The position numbers and the translations under genes were made by a program. Shown in pieces: positions 31,328 through 40,253 of a stretch of DNA of 64,000 nucleotides. The DNA is from JALHMQ01 sp037441125 (GTDB taxonomy: Bacteria > Pseudomonadota > Gammaproteobacteria > Burkholderiales > Burkholderiaceae_F): NCBI GenBank assembly GCA_037441125.1, contig JBBIST010000001.1, positions 1 to 64,000 on the forward strand, written 5' to 3'. Under the pieces are notes generated by a model. That model ran no database searches. It was not told the origin of the DNA and saw only the letters and a list, made by a program, of their open reading frames with translations. Position 1 is the first letter of the stretch. Each line of letters opens with the position of its first letter.

Positions 31328-32783
31328 CCGCCTTCAGGTCATCCTCGGTCAGGGCGCCGGCGGCGGCCTTGAGGTTCAGGCCGCTGAGCAGGAAGTCGTA
31401 GTGCGCGCGCTTGAGGTCACGCTGGGTGGCGACCAGTTGCGTGGTGGCGTTGAGCACGTCGAGCAGGATGCGCACGCCGACCTGGTAGCCGAGCCGGGTC
31501 GAGTCGAGCAGGGTACGCGCCGAGCGCTCGGCCGACTCCAGCGCCCGCACCTGCGACAGGCCGTAATTGACGCCGGTGAAGGCGGCGCGCGCGGCGTTGG
31601 CGGCGCCGCGGCGCGCAGTCTCCAGGTCCTGCTCGGAGCGGCTCTGGAGCGCGATCGCCTCGCGCACGCGGCTCTGGATCAGACCGCCCGAGTACAGCGG
31701 CAGCGCGAACTGCAAGCCGACCGAGCCGACGTTCGAGCGCGTCTCGAAGTCGGAAAAGGCGCTGCCGCCGGTGCGGGTCAGCGTGTAGCCGGCGACGAGA
31801 TCAAGTGTGGGCTGGTGGGCGGCGCGCGCGCGCCGCACTTCGCGCGCGGCGATCTCGCCGGCGCTGCGCGCGATGCGCACGCCGAAGTTGCCGGCGTCGG
31901 CCGAGCGCACCCAGGGCTCGATCTCGTTTGGCTGCGGCAAGGCGAGTTGAGGCTTCTCGCCAAGTTCGGCCAGCGCCTCGTGGTCGCGGCCGACGATCGC
32001 CGCCAGTTCGTTGCGGCGGATCAGGAGCTGGCCGACCGCGACCTGCAACTGCGCCAGGATCTGGTCATAGCGCGCCTGTGCCTCGTTGGTGTCGATGATC
32101 GTCTTGGTGCCGACCTCGAACTCGCGCCGCGCCTGCGCCAACTGCTGCAGCGTCGCTTCCTTCTGCGTTTCCAGTGCGGTGACCTGGTCGCGCGCGGCAA
32201 GCACGTTGAAGTAGGCCGTGGCCAGTCGCAGCAGCAGATCCTGGCGCGCCTGCGCCAGCACGCTGTCGCTCTGTTCGACCGCGAGCTGTGCCTGCTCGAT
32301 CACCTGCCAGTTCTGCGGCCGGTACAGCGGCAGCGTCAGCGACAGCCCGGCGCCGTAGGTGCTGAAGGCATTGGTGCCGGTGCGCGTGGCAGTCACCGGC
32401 ACGCCGCCGACGCCGATCACCTCGACCTCGCTCGTGATGTCCGGCATCTGCTGCGCGACGTTGGCGCTTAACCCGACCGTCGGCAGCACGCCGGCGCGCG
32501 CCTGCGGTGCGCGTTCTGCGGTTGCCTGGTGCTGGAAGCGCGCGGCCGCGTACAGCGAGTCGTTGGCGAGTGCTTCGCGGTACAGCGTCAGCAGATCGAC
32601 GCGCTTGGCGTTCTTCTCGGCGGCGCGCAGCGCGGCCGCGGGATCGTCGAGCCGGGGTGCTGTGGTCTGCGCCGACAGCGCCAGAGGGGCCGCTGCCAGA
32701 GCGCCGGCCAGCAGCAGGCGGCGGGCGCGGGCCGCGCGCAGCGGTCGTGGCGTCTGGGCAGTCCGGGTCATCGGCATCTCCAT
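31305..32783 (-). CDS. tolC: TolC family outer-membrane efflux protein
   Basis: Outer-membrane channel of type I secretion and efflux (492 residues). A signal peptide is visible (ARARRLLLAGALAAAPLALSAQ). Then come two related halves: LLTLYREALANDSLYAAARF with YGAGLSLTLPLYRPQNWQVI, and QPTLDLVAGYTLTRTGGSAF with VGLQFALPLYSGGLIQSRVR, and LRLATAYFNVLAARDQVTAL; the usual OEP repeats. The conserved ending RLGYQVGVRILLDVLNATTQ is present. The start could be any of three ATGs at 32783, 32777 or 32771; an upstream ATG at 32819 is less likely. It lies downstream of the rhodanese and pcm on the same strand, an arrangement common in betaproteobacteria. Confidence 0.9.
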   Translation of the reverse strand: MEMPMTRTAQTPRPLRAARARRLLLAGALAAAPLALSAQTTAPRLDDPAAALRAAEKNAKRVDLLTLYREALANDSLYAAARFQHQATAERAPQARAGVLPTVGLSANVAQQMPDITSEVEVIGVGGVPVTATRTGTNAFSTYGAGLSLTLPLYRPQNWQVIEQAQLAVEQSDSVLAQARQDLLLRLATAYFNVLAARDQVTALETQKEATLQQLAQARREFEVGTKTIIDTNEAQARYDQILAQLQVAVGQLLIRRNELAAIVGRDHEALAELGEKPQLALPQPNEIEPWVRSADAGNFGVRIARSAGEIAAREVRRARAAHQPTLDLVAGYTLTRTGGSAFSDFETRSNVGSVGLQFALPLYSGGLIQSRVREAIALQSRSEQDLETARRGAANAARAAFTGVNYGLSQVRALESAERSARTLLDSTRLGYQVGVRILLDVLNATTQLVATQRDLKRAHYDFLLSGLNLKAAAGALTEDDLKAVNALLTQ

Positions 32784-32923
32784 GGGAAGCGCAAGGCTAG
32801 GTGTCGGGGTAACGCGCACGCGTCAGTCCGCCAGGACAGGCGGACAGCGGTCCAAACATTCGTGTTGCTTGCAAATCATCGGTGTGGCTGTGGAGGGCGA
32901 GCGCGCCGCCCGAAATTCTTCTT

Positions 32924-33247
32924 TTAGTAGACGGCCATCCGCGAGTCGACCTCGCGCGCCCAGGCATCGACGCCGCCGGTCAGGTTGTAGACGTCGGCAA
33001 ATCCCTGCCGGACCAAGTAGAGCGCGACGTGGGCGCTGCGCCGTCCATGGTGGCAGATGCAGACCACCGGTTGTGTCGGGTCGAGCGCGTCGACGCGCTC
33101 CGGCACCGATCGCATCGGCACCGGTTCGCTGCCTTCGATGCGGCACACCTGCTGCTCCCAGGGCTCGCGCACGTCGAGCAGCAGCGGCCGCGGTCGCTGC
33201 GGGTCGGCCAGCCAGTGGGCGAGTTCAGGGGCGCTGATCGGCGTCAT
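32924..33247 (-). CDS. rhodanese-like domain protein
   Basis: A single-domain rhodanese of 107 residues, GlpE-sized. ISAPELAHWLADPQRPRPLL, LDVREPWEQQVCRIEGS and the active-site loop CHHGRRSAHVA with Cys65 are present, then GFADVYNLTGGVDAWA, the classic rhodanese ending. It would carry a persulfide on Cys65 and transfer sulfane sulfur. Its start lies two bases after the pcm stop, and tolC follows about 140 bp downstream. The physiological partner is unknown. Confidence 0.9.
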   Translation of the reverse strand: MTPISAPELAHWLADPQRPRPLLLDVREPWEQQVCRIEGSEPVPMRSVPERVDALDPTQPVVCICHHGRRSAHVALYLVRQGFADVYNLTGGVDAWAREVDSRMAVY

Positions 33248-33249
33248 GC

Positions 33250-33945
33250 TCAGAATTCGAACGACGAAGGCTGCCAGGCGTTGCGCAGCGTCTTGACCTC
33301 GGTCTCGAACAGCCGCAGCGTCTCGTAGCAGTGCTCGGAGATGCGCGTGACGATCTGCGCGCACATGACCGGCGCCGTGCCGACGATCGCGCCCAGCCGG
33401 CCGCCGACTCGCAACTGCGCCAGCAGTCCGTCGGGCAGCGCCGGCAGTCCGCCCGAGATCATGATCACGTCGTAGGGTGCGCGCGCCGGCCAGCCGCGCG
33501 CGCCGTCGCCTGCTTCGACGCGCACGGCGCCGACGCCGCAGCGCGCGAGGTTGGCGGCGGCAAAACGGCGCAGGCGCTCGTCGATCTCGATCGACAGCAC
33601 GTGCTGCGCCTTGTGCGCGAGCAACGCCGCCATGTAGCCGGAGCCGCAACCGACTTCGAGCACATGCTCGTGCGCCTTGACCGCGAGCTCCTGCAGGAAG
33701 CGCGCCTCCATCTTGGGCGAGAACATGCGCTCGCCGGTATCGACGCCGTCGATACGCAGCGGCAGTTCCATGTCGACGAAGGCGAGCGAGCGCAGTTGCG
33801 GCGGAACGAACTCCTCGCGCCGGACCTCCGCCAGAAGGTCGAGCACCGACTGGTCGAGCACGTCCCAGGGACGGATCTGCTGCTCGATCATGTTGTAGCG
33901 CGCCAGTTCCAGCGCGCGACCGGTCAGAGCCGGGGGGGCGCTCAT
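33250..33945 (-). CDS. pcm: protein-L-isoaspartate O-methyltransferase
   Basis: Repairs isoaspartyl residues by carboxyl methylation. It has 231 residues with MIEQQIRPWDVLDQSVLDLL, REEFVPPQLRSLAFVDMELP, MFSPKMEARFLQELAVK and the SAM site HVLEVGCGSGYMAALLAHKA. PYDVIMISGGLPALPDGLL and RVGGRLGAIVG complete the family pattern. The common Pcm motif SQP before the SAM domain is SPK here, the form seen in the betaproteobacterial group next to rhodanese and tolC. The ATG at 33945 has AGGA upstream. It is the first gene of the - strand operon. Confidence 0.87.
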   Translation of the reverse strand: MSAPPALTGRALELARYNMIEQQIRPWDVLDQSVLDLLAEVRREEFVPPQLRSLAFVDMELPLRIDGVDTGERMFSPKMEARFLQELAVKAHEHVLEVGCGSGYMAALLAHKAQHVLSIEIDERLRRFAAANLARCGVGAVRVEAGDGARGWPARAPYDVIMISGGLPALPDGLLAQLRVGGRLGAIVGTAPVMCAQIVTRISEHCYETLRLFETEVKTLRNAWQPSSFEF

Positions 33946-34427
33946 CGAATTGTCCTGAGGTACGTGTTGGGGCGCTCCGCGCCGAGACGGTCCGGGGGCG
34001 CCGGTCACGACGATGACGCGCGAAAGTCTAACAATGCGACCCGCAGCAACCGCGATCCACGGCCGCGTTGCGTGCGCTGCGTCGCTGTGTGATCGGCTTG
34101 CGTGCCGGTCCTGGAAAGGTCGCCGGCGGGCCACGGCGGCGCGCCGGTGCGGCCCGCCTGTCGCGCCCATGAGACGCTGCCAACCGCTGCTGTGGTCCCA
34201 AGAATTATGCCGCTGCGCTGCACGATGGCCCTCGGACCGACCGAATCCGGCTGCCCTGCGTCTGTCAAGAGGGCAAAACGAGGCGCGTGGATCCTCTTTG
34301 CCGAAGGGGGAGACTGCGCGATCATCGCCGTGTCACCTAGACTCGCGCAAACGCGTGATAAGTTATCGGCAGCGAGTTTGAGCAGCACGCTTGCCTTCTC
34401 TCGAGCCTTTCGCTGTAGGAGGAGTCC
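33946..34427. other. 482-bp divergent regulatory region
   Basis: It separates pcm (-) from the exopolysaccharide export gene (+). I see no convincing gene: the open frames across it have neither ribosome-binding sites nor family motifs. The only notable site is GATAAGTTATC (34357-34367), a perfect 5-bp inverted repeat around one base in the least GC-rich part, about 60 bases before the export gene. It could be an operator or include a -10 element. AGGAGGAG immediately precedes the 34428 ATG. XrtA loci are often controlled by a PrsK/PrsR-RpoN system, but I found no clear -24/-12 promoter. Confidence 0.45.
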
Positions 34428-35060
34428 ATGCCGTCATGTCGTCTTGCCCAGGTCAACGCACGCAAGCCCCTGCTGCTGCTCGCCGCGATTGCCTGTCTGC
34501 TGCTCGTGGGCTGCGCCTCACGGCTGCCGCCGGCGCCGGTGTCGGCGGCCACGCCGCAGTATCGCTATCTGATCGGGCCGCTTGATACGGTCAACGTCGT
34601 CGTCTGGCGCAGCCCGGAGCTGTCGATGACCGGGCCGGTGCGACCGGACGGGCGCATTTCGGTGCCGCTGGTCGAGGACGTCCTGGCGCTCGGCCGCAAT
34701 CCGACCGATCTCGCGCGCGAGATCGAAAAGGCGTTGTCGAAGTACATCCGCGATCCGGTGGTCACGGTAATGGTCACCGGCTTTCAGGGGCCGTACAGCG
34801 AGCAGATTCGCGTGATCGGCGAGGCGGCCCGGCCGCAGTCGGTGCCCTATCGGCAAGGCATGACGCTGCTCGACCTGATGGTCTTGGTCGGCGGTTTGAC
34901 CGATTTCGCCGCCGGCAACTCGGCGGTCCTGGTGCGTGGCGCTGAAGGTGGCAAGCAGTACAGCGTGCGCCTGCGCGACCTAGTCAAACGCGGCGACATC
35001 GGTGCCAACGTCGACGTCAAGCCGGGCGATATTCTGATCATTCCGCAAAGCTGGTTCTAG
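34428..35060 (+). CDS. XrtA-system exopolysaccharide export lipoprotein (Wza/EpsE-like)
   Basis: Periplasmic/outer-membrane polysaccharide export (PES) protein of 210 residues. The lipoprotein signal ends in the lipobox LLLVGC. The mature part has YRYLIGPLDTVNVVVWRSPE and VRPDGRISVPLVEDVLALGR (PES domain), and a SLBB domain with IRVIGEAARPQSVPYRQGMT, LLDLMVLVGGLTDFA and VKPGDILIIPQSWF. It lacks the C-terminal helix of full Wza, the normal form for the PEP-CTERM export family (TIGR03027 type). A strong AGGAGGAG ribosome-binding site precedes the ATG. It is the first gene of the long + strand exopolysaccharide operon. Confidence 0.92.
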   Translation: MPSCRLAQVNARKPLLLLAAIACLLLVGCASRLPPAPVSAATPQYRYLIGPLDTVNVVVWRSPELSMTGPVRPDGRISVPLVEDVLALGRNPTDLAREIEKALSKYIRDPVVTVMVTGFQGPYSEQIRVIGEAARPQSVPYRQGMTLLDLMVLVGGLTDFAAGNSAVLVRGAEGGKQYSVRLRDLVKRGDIGANVDVKPGDILIIPQSWF

Positions 35061-35085
35061 TCCAATCGGTTCGAGGAGGCTGGCG

Positions 35086-36657
35086 ATGGACGAACTTTGG
35101 CGGCAGGCGCTCGACATCCTGCGCGGCATGTGGCGCCGGCGCTGGATTGGCCTGGCGGTGGCCTGGGTGGTGGGCGCGGTGGGCCTGGCGGCGATCGCCA
35201 GGATGCCCGAGCGCTACGAGGCGACCGCGCGCGTGTTCGTCGACACCTCGACCTTGCTCAAGCCGCTGATGTCGGGGCTGGCGGTCGCGCCCGATGTCGA
35301 CCAGCAGGTGGGCATGCTGGCGCGCACGCTGGTCACGCGGCCGAATATCGAGAAGCTGGTCGGACAGGCCGATCTGGCGGCGACTCTGCCGACACCGGCG
35401 GCCAAGGAGCACCTGGTCGACCAGATCATGCGCGAGGTGCGCTTCAGCATGACCGGGCGCGATGGCGTCTACAACGTCAGCTATCGTGACACCGATCGCG
35501 CCCGTGCCCAGCGCGTGGTGCAGGGGCTGGTGTCGATGTTCGTCGAGTCGGGTCTCGGCAACAAGCGTCGCGACACGGAAGCGTCGCGCAGGTTCATCGA
35601 CGAGCAGATCCTGGAGTACGAGAAACGACTGCAAGAGGCGGAAAATCGCCTCAAGGAGTTCCGTCTGCGCAATCTGTCGCTGGTGGCGATGGGCGGCGGA
35701 GTCGCTGGAGGCCAGGACCACATCGCGCGCATCGCCGCCGCGGCCGACGAATTGAACCGGGCTCAGTCCGAGTTGCGCGTGCTCGAGCGCTCGCGCGATG
35801 CACTCAAGCGCGAGTTGGAGGGCGAGCTGCCGATGAGCCTGATCCCGGACTCGCTGGCAACGCTGCCGATGGTGACTCCGGAACTGGAGGCGCGCATCGC
35901 CCTACAGCGGCGCCAGCTCGACGACTTGCTGCGCCGCTTTACCGACCAACATCCGGACGTCGCCCAGACTCAGCGCACGATCGCCTCCCTGGAGCAGCAG
36001 AAGCGCGAGGAGATGGAGGCATCTCGCCGAGCGGCTGCGGCGTCGGTGAAGGCGAAGGCGCCTGCCACCAACCCGGTCTTCCAGCAGATCAGGATCTCGC
36101 TCACCGAGGCGGAGGCGACGGTGGCAGCGCAGCAGGCGCGCGTGGCGGACGTCCAGGCGCGACTGAGTCAACTGCGGGCAGCCGCCAACCAGGTGCCTCG
36201 GATCGAGGCGGAACTCGCGCAGTTGAATCGCGATTACAACGTGGTCCTCACGAGCTACCAGCAGCTCGTCTCGCGGCGCGAGGCAGCTGCGCTCACGGGC
36301 GAAGTCGACGCGACCGCAGGATTGGCCGAGTTCCGCGTGATCGAGCCGCCGCGCGTCGCCGACGGACCGGTGTTTCCGAGTCGCGCGAAGCTGGCGCCGG
36401 CGATGCTGCTGGCGGCACTTGGGGCCGGCCTGGCGGCGGCGTTCGCGGTCTCGCAGCTATGGCCGACCTTCCAAGGCGTGCGCCGGCTGCGGCAACTCGG
36501 CCAGCGGCCGGTGCTCGGGGCGCTGTCGCTGCTGCCGGATGCGGCGCGGATCAGACGCGAGCGCGCGCACACGGCCGGTTTCGCGGCGGCCACCACTGGA
36601 CTGGTTATCGTGTACGGGGCTTGGCTCGTATGGCTGGCCCTGCTGCCCCGCGCCTGA
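35086..36657 (+). CDS. XrtA-system polysaccharide chain-length determinant (Wzz/GumC-type)
   Basis: Inner-membrane polysaccharide co-polymerase of 523 residues. An N-terminal helix (WIGLAVAWVVGAVGLAAIAR) is followed by the Wzz-like periplasmic domain ARVFVDTSTLLKPLMSGLAV. Long coiled-coil regions follow (EYEKRLQEAENRLKEFRLRN; LTEAEATVAAQQARVADVQA), with RFTDQHPDVAQTQRTIASL, the PxxP-like segment RVADGPVFPSRAKLAPAM and a C-terminal helix. It lacks a fused kinase domain; the kinase is the next gene. The TIGR03007 (pepcterm_ChnLen) assignment fits length and context. AGGAGG precedes the ATG. Confidence 0.9.
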   Translation: MDELWRQALDILRGMWRRRWIGLAVAWVVGAVGLAAIARMPERYEATARVFVDTSTLLKPLMSGLAVAPDVDQQVGMLARTLVTRPNIEKLVGQADLAATLPTPAAKEHLVDQIMREVRFSMTGRDGVYNVSYRDTDRARAQRVVQGLVSMFVESGLGNKRRDTEASRRFIDEQILEYEKRLQEAENRLKEFRLRNLSLVAMGGGVAGGQDHIARIAAAADELNRAQSELRVLERSRDALKRELEGELPMSLIPDSLATLPMVTPELEARIALQRRQLDDLLRRFTDQHPDVAQTQRTIASLEQQKREEMEASRRAAAASVKAKAPATNPVFQQIRISLTEAEATVAAQQARVADVQARLSQLRAAANQVPRIEAELAQLNRDYNVVLTSYQQLVSRREAAALTGEVDATAGLAEFRVIEPPRVADGPVFPSRAKLAPAMLLAALGAGLAAAFAVSQLWPTFQGVRRLRQLGQRPVLGALSLLPDAARIRRERAHTAGFAAATTGLVIVYGAWLVWLALLPRA

Positions 36658-36667
36658 GGAGGCGATC

Positions 36668-37624
36668 GTGAGTCTGATCGAGAAAGCAGCGCGGCGCCTC
36701 GACGAGCTGCAGCGCGCCGGGATCGACGTTTCCGACGCGGGCGCGCTAACCGCCCGCACCGACACCGGCAGTCCGACGACGCTGGCCGATGTGGTGCGCG
36801 CCGGCCGCGCCGGCGCGGCAGCGCCTTGGGCCGATGCCCGCCTGCGCGGGGACAGACCGGGCGGCGATGCCGATCGCCCGCAGCGGCGTTCGCGGCAGGT
36901 GGACCTCAATCTCGCTGCTCTGACCGCGCAGGGATACCTGACTCCATTGGCATCGCGCAGCCGACTGGCGGAGGAAGTCCGCGTCCTCAAGCGCCCGCTG
37001 CTCGAGAACGCGCATGGACGGTCGGCAGCGCCGATTCGCCGGCCAAACCTGATCATGGTTACGAGTTCGGTGCCCGGCGAGGGCAAGACCTTCACCGCGA
37101 TCAACCTGGCACTTTCGATGGCGATGGAGGTCGACAGCACGGTGCTGCTGGTCGACGCCGACGTCGCCCTTCCGGCGGTGGCCGAACGCCTCGGGCTGCC
37201 TTCGGCGCCGGGATTGCTGGATCTGCTGACCCAGCCCGACCTCGATGTCTCGGAGGCGATCGTCAGGACCAATATCGAACGACTGTCGGTCCTGCCGGCC
37301 GGCAACCGCCATGCGCGAGCGACCGAACTGCTATCCAGCGCCGCGATGGACCGACTGCTCGACGAGATGGCGGGTCGATACCAGGACCGAATTGTCGTGT
37401 TCGACTCGCCGCCGCTGCTGCTGTCGGCCGAGGCGCGCGCGCTGGCGGCCCAGGTCGGACAGGTGCTGGTTGTGGTCGAGGCCGATCGCACCTCCGAAAC
37501 CGATGTAGCGAGCGCGCTCGCAGTGATCGAGAACTGCCCGGTGGTAATGACGATCCTCAACAAGACCCGGCCCCTGCACCAAGGCAGCGGCTACTACGGG
37601 CAGTACAGCGAACCGGGCGCGTGA
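36668..37624 (+). CDS. XrtA-associated BY-type tyrosine kinase
   Basis: Cytoplasmic tyrosine autokinase that works with the chain-length protein (318 residues). EEVRVLKRPLLENAHG leads into the P-loop VTSSVPGEGKTFTAINLALS near residue 135. VLLVDADVALPAVAERLGLP is the Walker A' motif and VVFDSPPLLLSAEARALA the Walker B region. The C-terminus has a small tyrosine cluster (SGYYGQYSEPGA) for autophosphorylation. The GTG start at 36668 follows the chain-length stop by 10 bases; the earlier ATG at 36419 lies inside that gene. The next gene starts directly after its stop. Confidence 0.9.
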   Translation: MSLIEKAARRLDELQRAGIDVSDAGALTARTDTGSPTTLADVVRAGRAGAAAPWADARLRGDRPGGDADRPQRRSRQVDLNLAALTAQGYLTPLASRSRLAEEVRVLKRPLLENAHGRSAAPIRRPNLIMVTSSVPGEGKTFTAINLALSMAMEVDSTVLLVDADVALPAVAERLGLPSAPGLLDLLTQPDLDVSEAIVRTNIERLSVLPAGNRHARATELLSSAAMDRLLDEMAGRYQDRIVVFDSPPLLLSAEARALAAQVGQVLVVVEADRTSETDVASALAVIENCPVVMTILNKTRPLHQGSGYYGQYSEPGA

Positions 37625-39196
37625 ATGCCGGTTCGCCGCGCGCGCCCGCTGCGCAGGCCGCGACTCGGCGGCGTGTCCTCGGTCGCGCGCGCGCTGGTGC
37701 TGGCGCTCGCCACCGCGCCGCTCGCGCACGGGGCCTCATGGGTGGTCGAGCCTGGCATCGTCGGCCAAGTGACGGCCAGCAACAACGCGAACTTCGAGGC
37801 CGGCGACAGGCGCGAGAGCGACACGATCGTGGTCGTCGCGCCGACGATCGCTGTAAACGGCGTCGGTCGCCGCCTGCGGCTGTCTGGATCGGCCGAGCTT
37901 GCCTCGGTCAGCTACCTGAGCGACACGCAGCGCGATCGCTTCGATCCGGTCGGCAACCTGTCGGCGACGGTCGAGGCGGTCGAAGGCTGGTTGTTCGTCG
38001 ATGCGGCGCTGGCCGCGCGGCGTTCGGTGATCGATCCGCTGGCGCCGAGGCTGGAGGAGCCGTCCGGCTTCAATCGCCTCACGGAGGTGAGCGCGCGAGT
38101 GGCGCCGTACATCGACCGGACCTTCCCGAACGACCTGCGCCTGCGGCTGCGCTCGGATCTCGCCTGGACCGACGTGCGCGGCGGCGCGGTGCAGGCGCGC
38201 ACCGAACACGCGGCGCGCCACTCGTTGAGCTTGTCGCGAGAGCCACGTCCGCTCGGCTGGGCGTTGGAAGGCGAGCGACGCTTTGACGATCGAATCGAGA
38301 TCGCTACCGGAGCGCGCGACTGGTACGAGATCGCCCGGCTACGAATTGTCTACGAGTTCGGCGGCCGGCTGCAGCTCGGGGCGCGTGCCGGCTACGAACG
38401 CAGCGATCTGTTCTTGACCGACGCATCGGAGTCGTTCGCCGGCGCGGAGCTGCGTTGGCTGGCTTCACCGCGAACGCGCCTGGAAGGCTACTGGGAGGAT
38501 CGCTCGTTCGGCGACGCCTGGAGCTTCGCCTTCAATCACCGCTCGCCGTTCGTCGCCTGGGACTTCCGCGCTACGCGCGACCTGACCACGTTCGACGACG
38601 CCGCGCTGGCGTTGCCCGCCACCGCCGACCTGGCCGGGCTGCTCGATGCGGCGCTGCAGACGCGCATCGCCGATCCGGTCGAGCGCGCGCGTGCGGTCGA
38701 GGAGTTCATCGCGACGCGTGGACTGCCGCGCGCTCTGCCCGGTCCGATCAACGTCTTCTCGGAGCGGGTCGTGGTGCGCAACTCGCGCAGCGCGACGATC
38801 GGACTGATCGGCGTGCGCAGTACGCTCGTCGTGTCGGGCTTCGATCAACGCGATACGACGCCGGCCGGTGACTTGTTCAGTGTCGCCGCTGGCCAACAAC
38901 TCGACCTGCGCCAGCGTGGGGCTTCGATCACGCTGTCGCGGCGCCTGACCAGCCTCAGTTCCCTGGCGGCGAGCGCCTCCTGGATCCGAACCCGGGATGC
39001 GATCGGCCCGATTGCGGCCAACCCGCCGGCGCCGACCCCGGAGTCGCGCCAAGTCAACTATGGCCTGCAACTGGACCGGGCGCTGGCGCCGCGCAGCACG
39101 GGCTTTGTCGGTGCGCGCTACCGCAGCTTCGACTCGAGCCTGATCGTCGACGCGCGCGAGACCGCCGTGTACGCCGGCCTCAGCCACCGCTTCTAG
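37625..39196 (+). CDS. XrtA/PEP-CTERM-associated outer-membrane beta-barrel protein (TIGR03016 type)
   Basis: A 523-residue secreted protein. A signal peptide (VARALVLALATAPLAHGASW) precedes a mature part dominated by alternating beta strands with frequent aromatic ends (YLSDTQRDRFDPVGNLSATV; GARAGYERSDLFLTDASESF) and a final strand ending SHRF, typical of outer-membrane barrels. Position between the tyrosine kinase and the TIGR03015 ATPase is where the TIGR03016 protein sits in XrtA loci. It might be the outer-membrane exit for the exopolysaccharide, but this is not established for the family. The ATG immediately follows the kinase stop. Confidence 0.85.
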   Translation: MPVRRARPLRRPRLGGVSSVARALVLALATAPLAHGASWVVEPGIVGQVTASNNANFEAGDRRESDTIVVVAPTIAVNGVGRRLRLSGSAELASVSYLSDTQRDRFDPVGNLSATVEAVEGWLFVDAALAARRSVIDPLAPRLEEPSGFNRLTEVSARVAPYIDRTFPNDLRLRLRSDLAWTDVRGGAVQARTEHAARHSLSLSREPRPLGWALEGERRFDDRIEIATGARDWYEIARLRIVYEFGGRLQLGARAGYERSDLFLTDASESFAGAELRWLASPRTRLEGYWEDRSFGDAWSFAFNHRSPFVAWDFRATRDLTTFDDAALALPATADLAGLLDAALQTRIADPVERARAVEEFIATRGLPRALPGPINVFSERVVVRNSRSATIGLIGVRSTLVVSGFDQRDTTPAGDLFSVAAGQQLDLRQRGASITLSRRLTSLSSLAASASWIRTRDAIGPIAANPPAPTPESRQVNYGLQLDRALAPRSTGFVGARYRSFDSSLIVDARETAVYAGLSHRF

Positions 39197-39207
39197 GTGA
39201 GCCGCCC

Positions 39208-40251
39208 ATGTACGAGAACTTCTACCGCCTGAGCGGCAAGCCGTTCCAGCTCAATCCGGACCCGACCTTCTATTACGGCAGCAAGGGTCACAGCAGCGCG
39301 TACTCGTTTCTCAAGTACGGCGTCTATCAGGGCGAGGGCTTCATCGTCATCACCGGCGAGATCGGCGCCGGCAAGACCACGGTGCTGCGCGCGCTGATGG
39401 AGGAACTCGACGCGCAACGCGTGGTCGCGGCGCAGCTCGTCAGTACGCAGCTCGAGGCCGACGATCTGGTGCGATCGGTTGCGGTCGCCTTCGGCCTGAA
39501 GGTCAAGGGCCTGGACAAGGCGCAACTGCTGGCCACGCTCGAGGCGTTCCTGGCGAGCGTGGCGGCGCAGGGCAAGCGCGCGTTGCTGGTGGTCGACGAA
39601 GCGCAGAACCTGGCGCCGCGGGCGATGGAAGAGCTGCGCATGCTGTCGAACTTCCAGCTCGGCGAGCACGCACTGCTTCAGAGTTTCCTCGTCGGCCAGC
39701 CGGAGCTGCGTTCGATCCTGCGCGCGCCCGACCTGCAGCAGTTGCGCCAGCGGATCATCGCCAGCTATCACCTCGGACCGATGGACGCAATCGAGACCCG
39801 CGGCTACATCGAACATCGGCTGCGCCATGTCGGCTGGCAGGGCGATCCAGCCTTCGAAGATCGCACCTTCGCCGCGATCCATGCCGAGACGGGTGGCGTG
39901 CCGCGTCGTATCAATCAGCTCTGCAACCGGCTGCTGCTGTCGGCCTTCCTCGGCGAGAAGCATGAACTGACCGCCGCCGACGTCGAGCAGGTCGGCGCCG
40001 AGCTGCGCGACGAACTGGGCGGAGCGCCTCTGCGCGCGGTCGAGGAGAGTGAGCCCCTTGGCGCGCGGCCGGGTGCAGTCGACGGCGTGCGGCACGACAA
40101 CGTGATCCGCCCCTTCGCCGCCTCGGCAATCACGGCCCGGCTCGACCGGATCGAGAAGGCCGTCAACACGATGCTCGAACTGCTGCGCGCGCAGTCCGCG
40201 ACACCGCCCGAGCGGCGTGGCCGCGCGAACCGGCAGGGACGGGGCGGCTGA
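39208..40251 (+). CDS. XrtA-associated ExeA-like AAA ATPase (TIGR03015 type)
   Basis: A 347-residue ATPase. The N-terminus MYENFYRLSGKPFQLNPDPT, then YGVYQGEGFIVITGEIGAGKTT with the P-loop near residue 51, Walker B LLVVDEAQNLAPRAMEELRM and sensor region LRQRIIASYHLGPM. GVPRRINQLCNRLLLSAFL belongs to the C-terminal helical lid. It is related to ExeA/GspA-type ATPases but without the periplasmic part; here it probably energises assembly of the polysaccharide or sorting machinery. The short tail contains a coiled coil (ITARLDRIEKAVNTMLELLR). Confidence 0.9.
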   Translation: MYENFYRLSGKPFQLNPDPTFYYGSKGHSSAYSFLKYGVYQGEGFIVITGEIGAGKTTVLRALMEELDAQRVVAAQLVSTQLEADDLVRSVAVAFGLKVKGLDKAQLLATLEAFLASVAAQGKRALLVVDEAQNLAPRAMEELRMLSNFQLGEHALLQSFLVGQPELRSILRAPDLQQLRQRIIASYHLGPMDAIETRGYIEHRLRHVGWQGDPAFEDRTFAAIHAETGGVPRRINQLCNRLLLSAFLGEKHELTAADVEQVGAELRDELGGAPLRAVEESEPLGARPGAVDGVRHDNVIRPFAASAITARLDRIEKAVNTMLELLRAQSATPPERRGRANRQGRGG

Positions 40252-40253
40252 CG

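Noticed and set aside
32882..33328. 148-codon + strand frame opposite rhodanese and pcm
   Set aside because: Shadow of two - strand genes with well-placed active-site motifs; nothing supports expression on the + strand.
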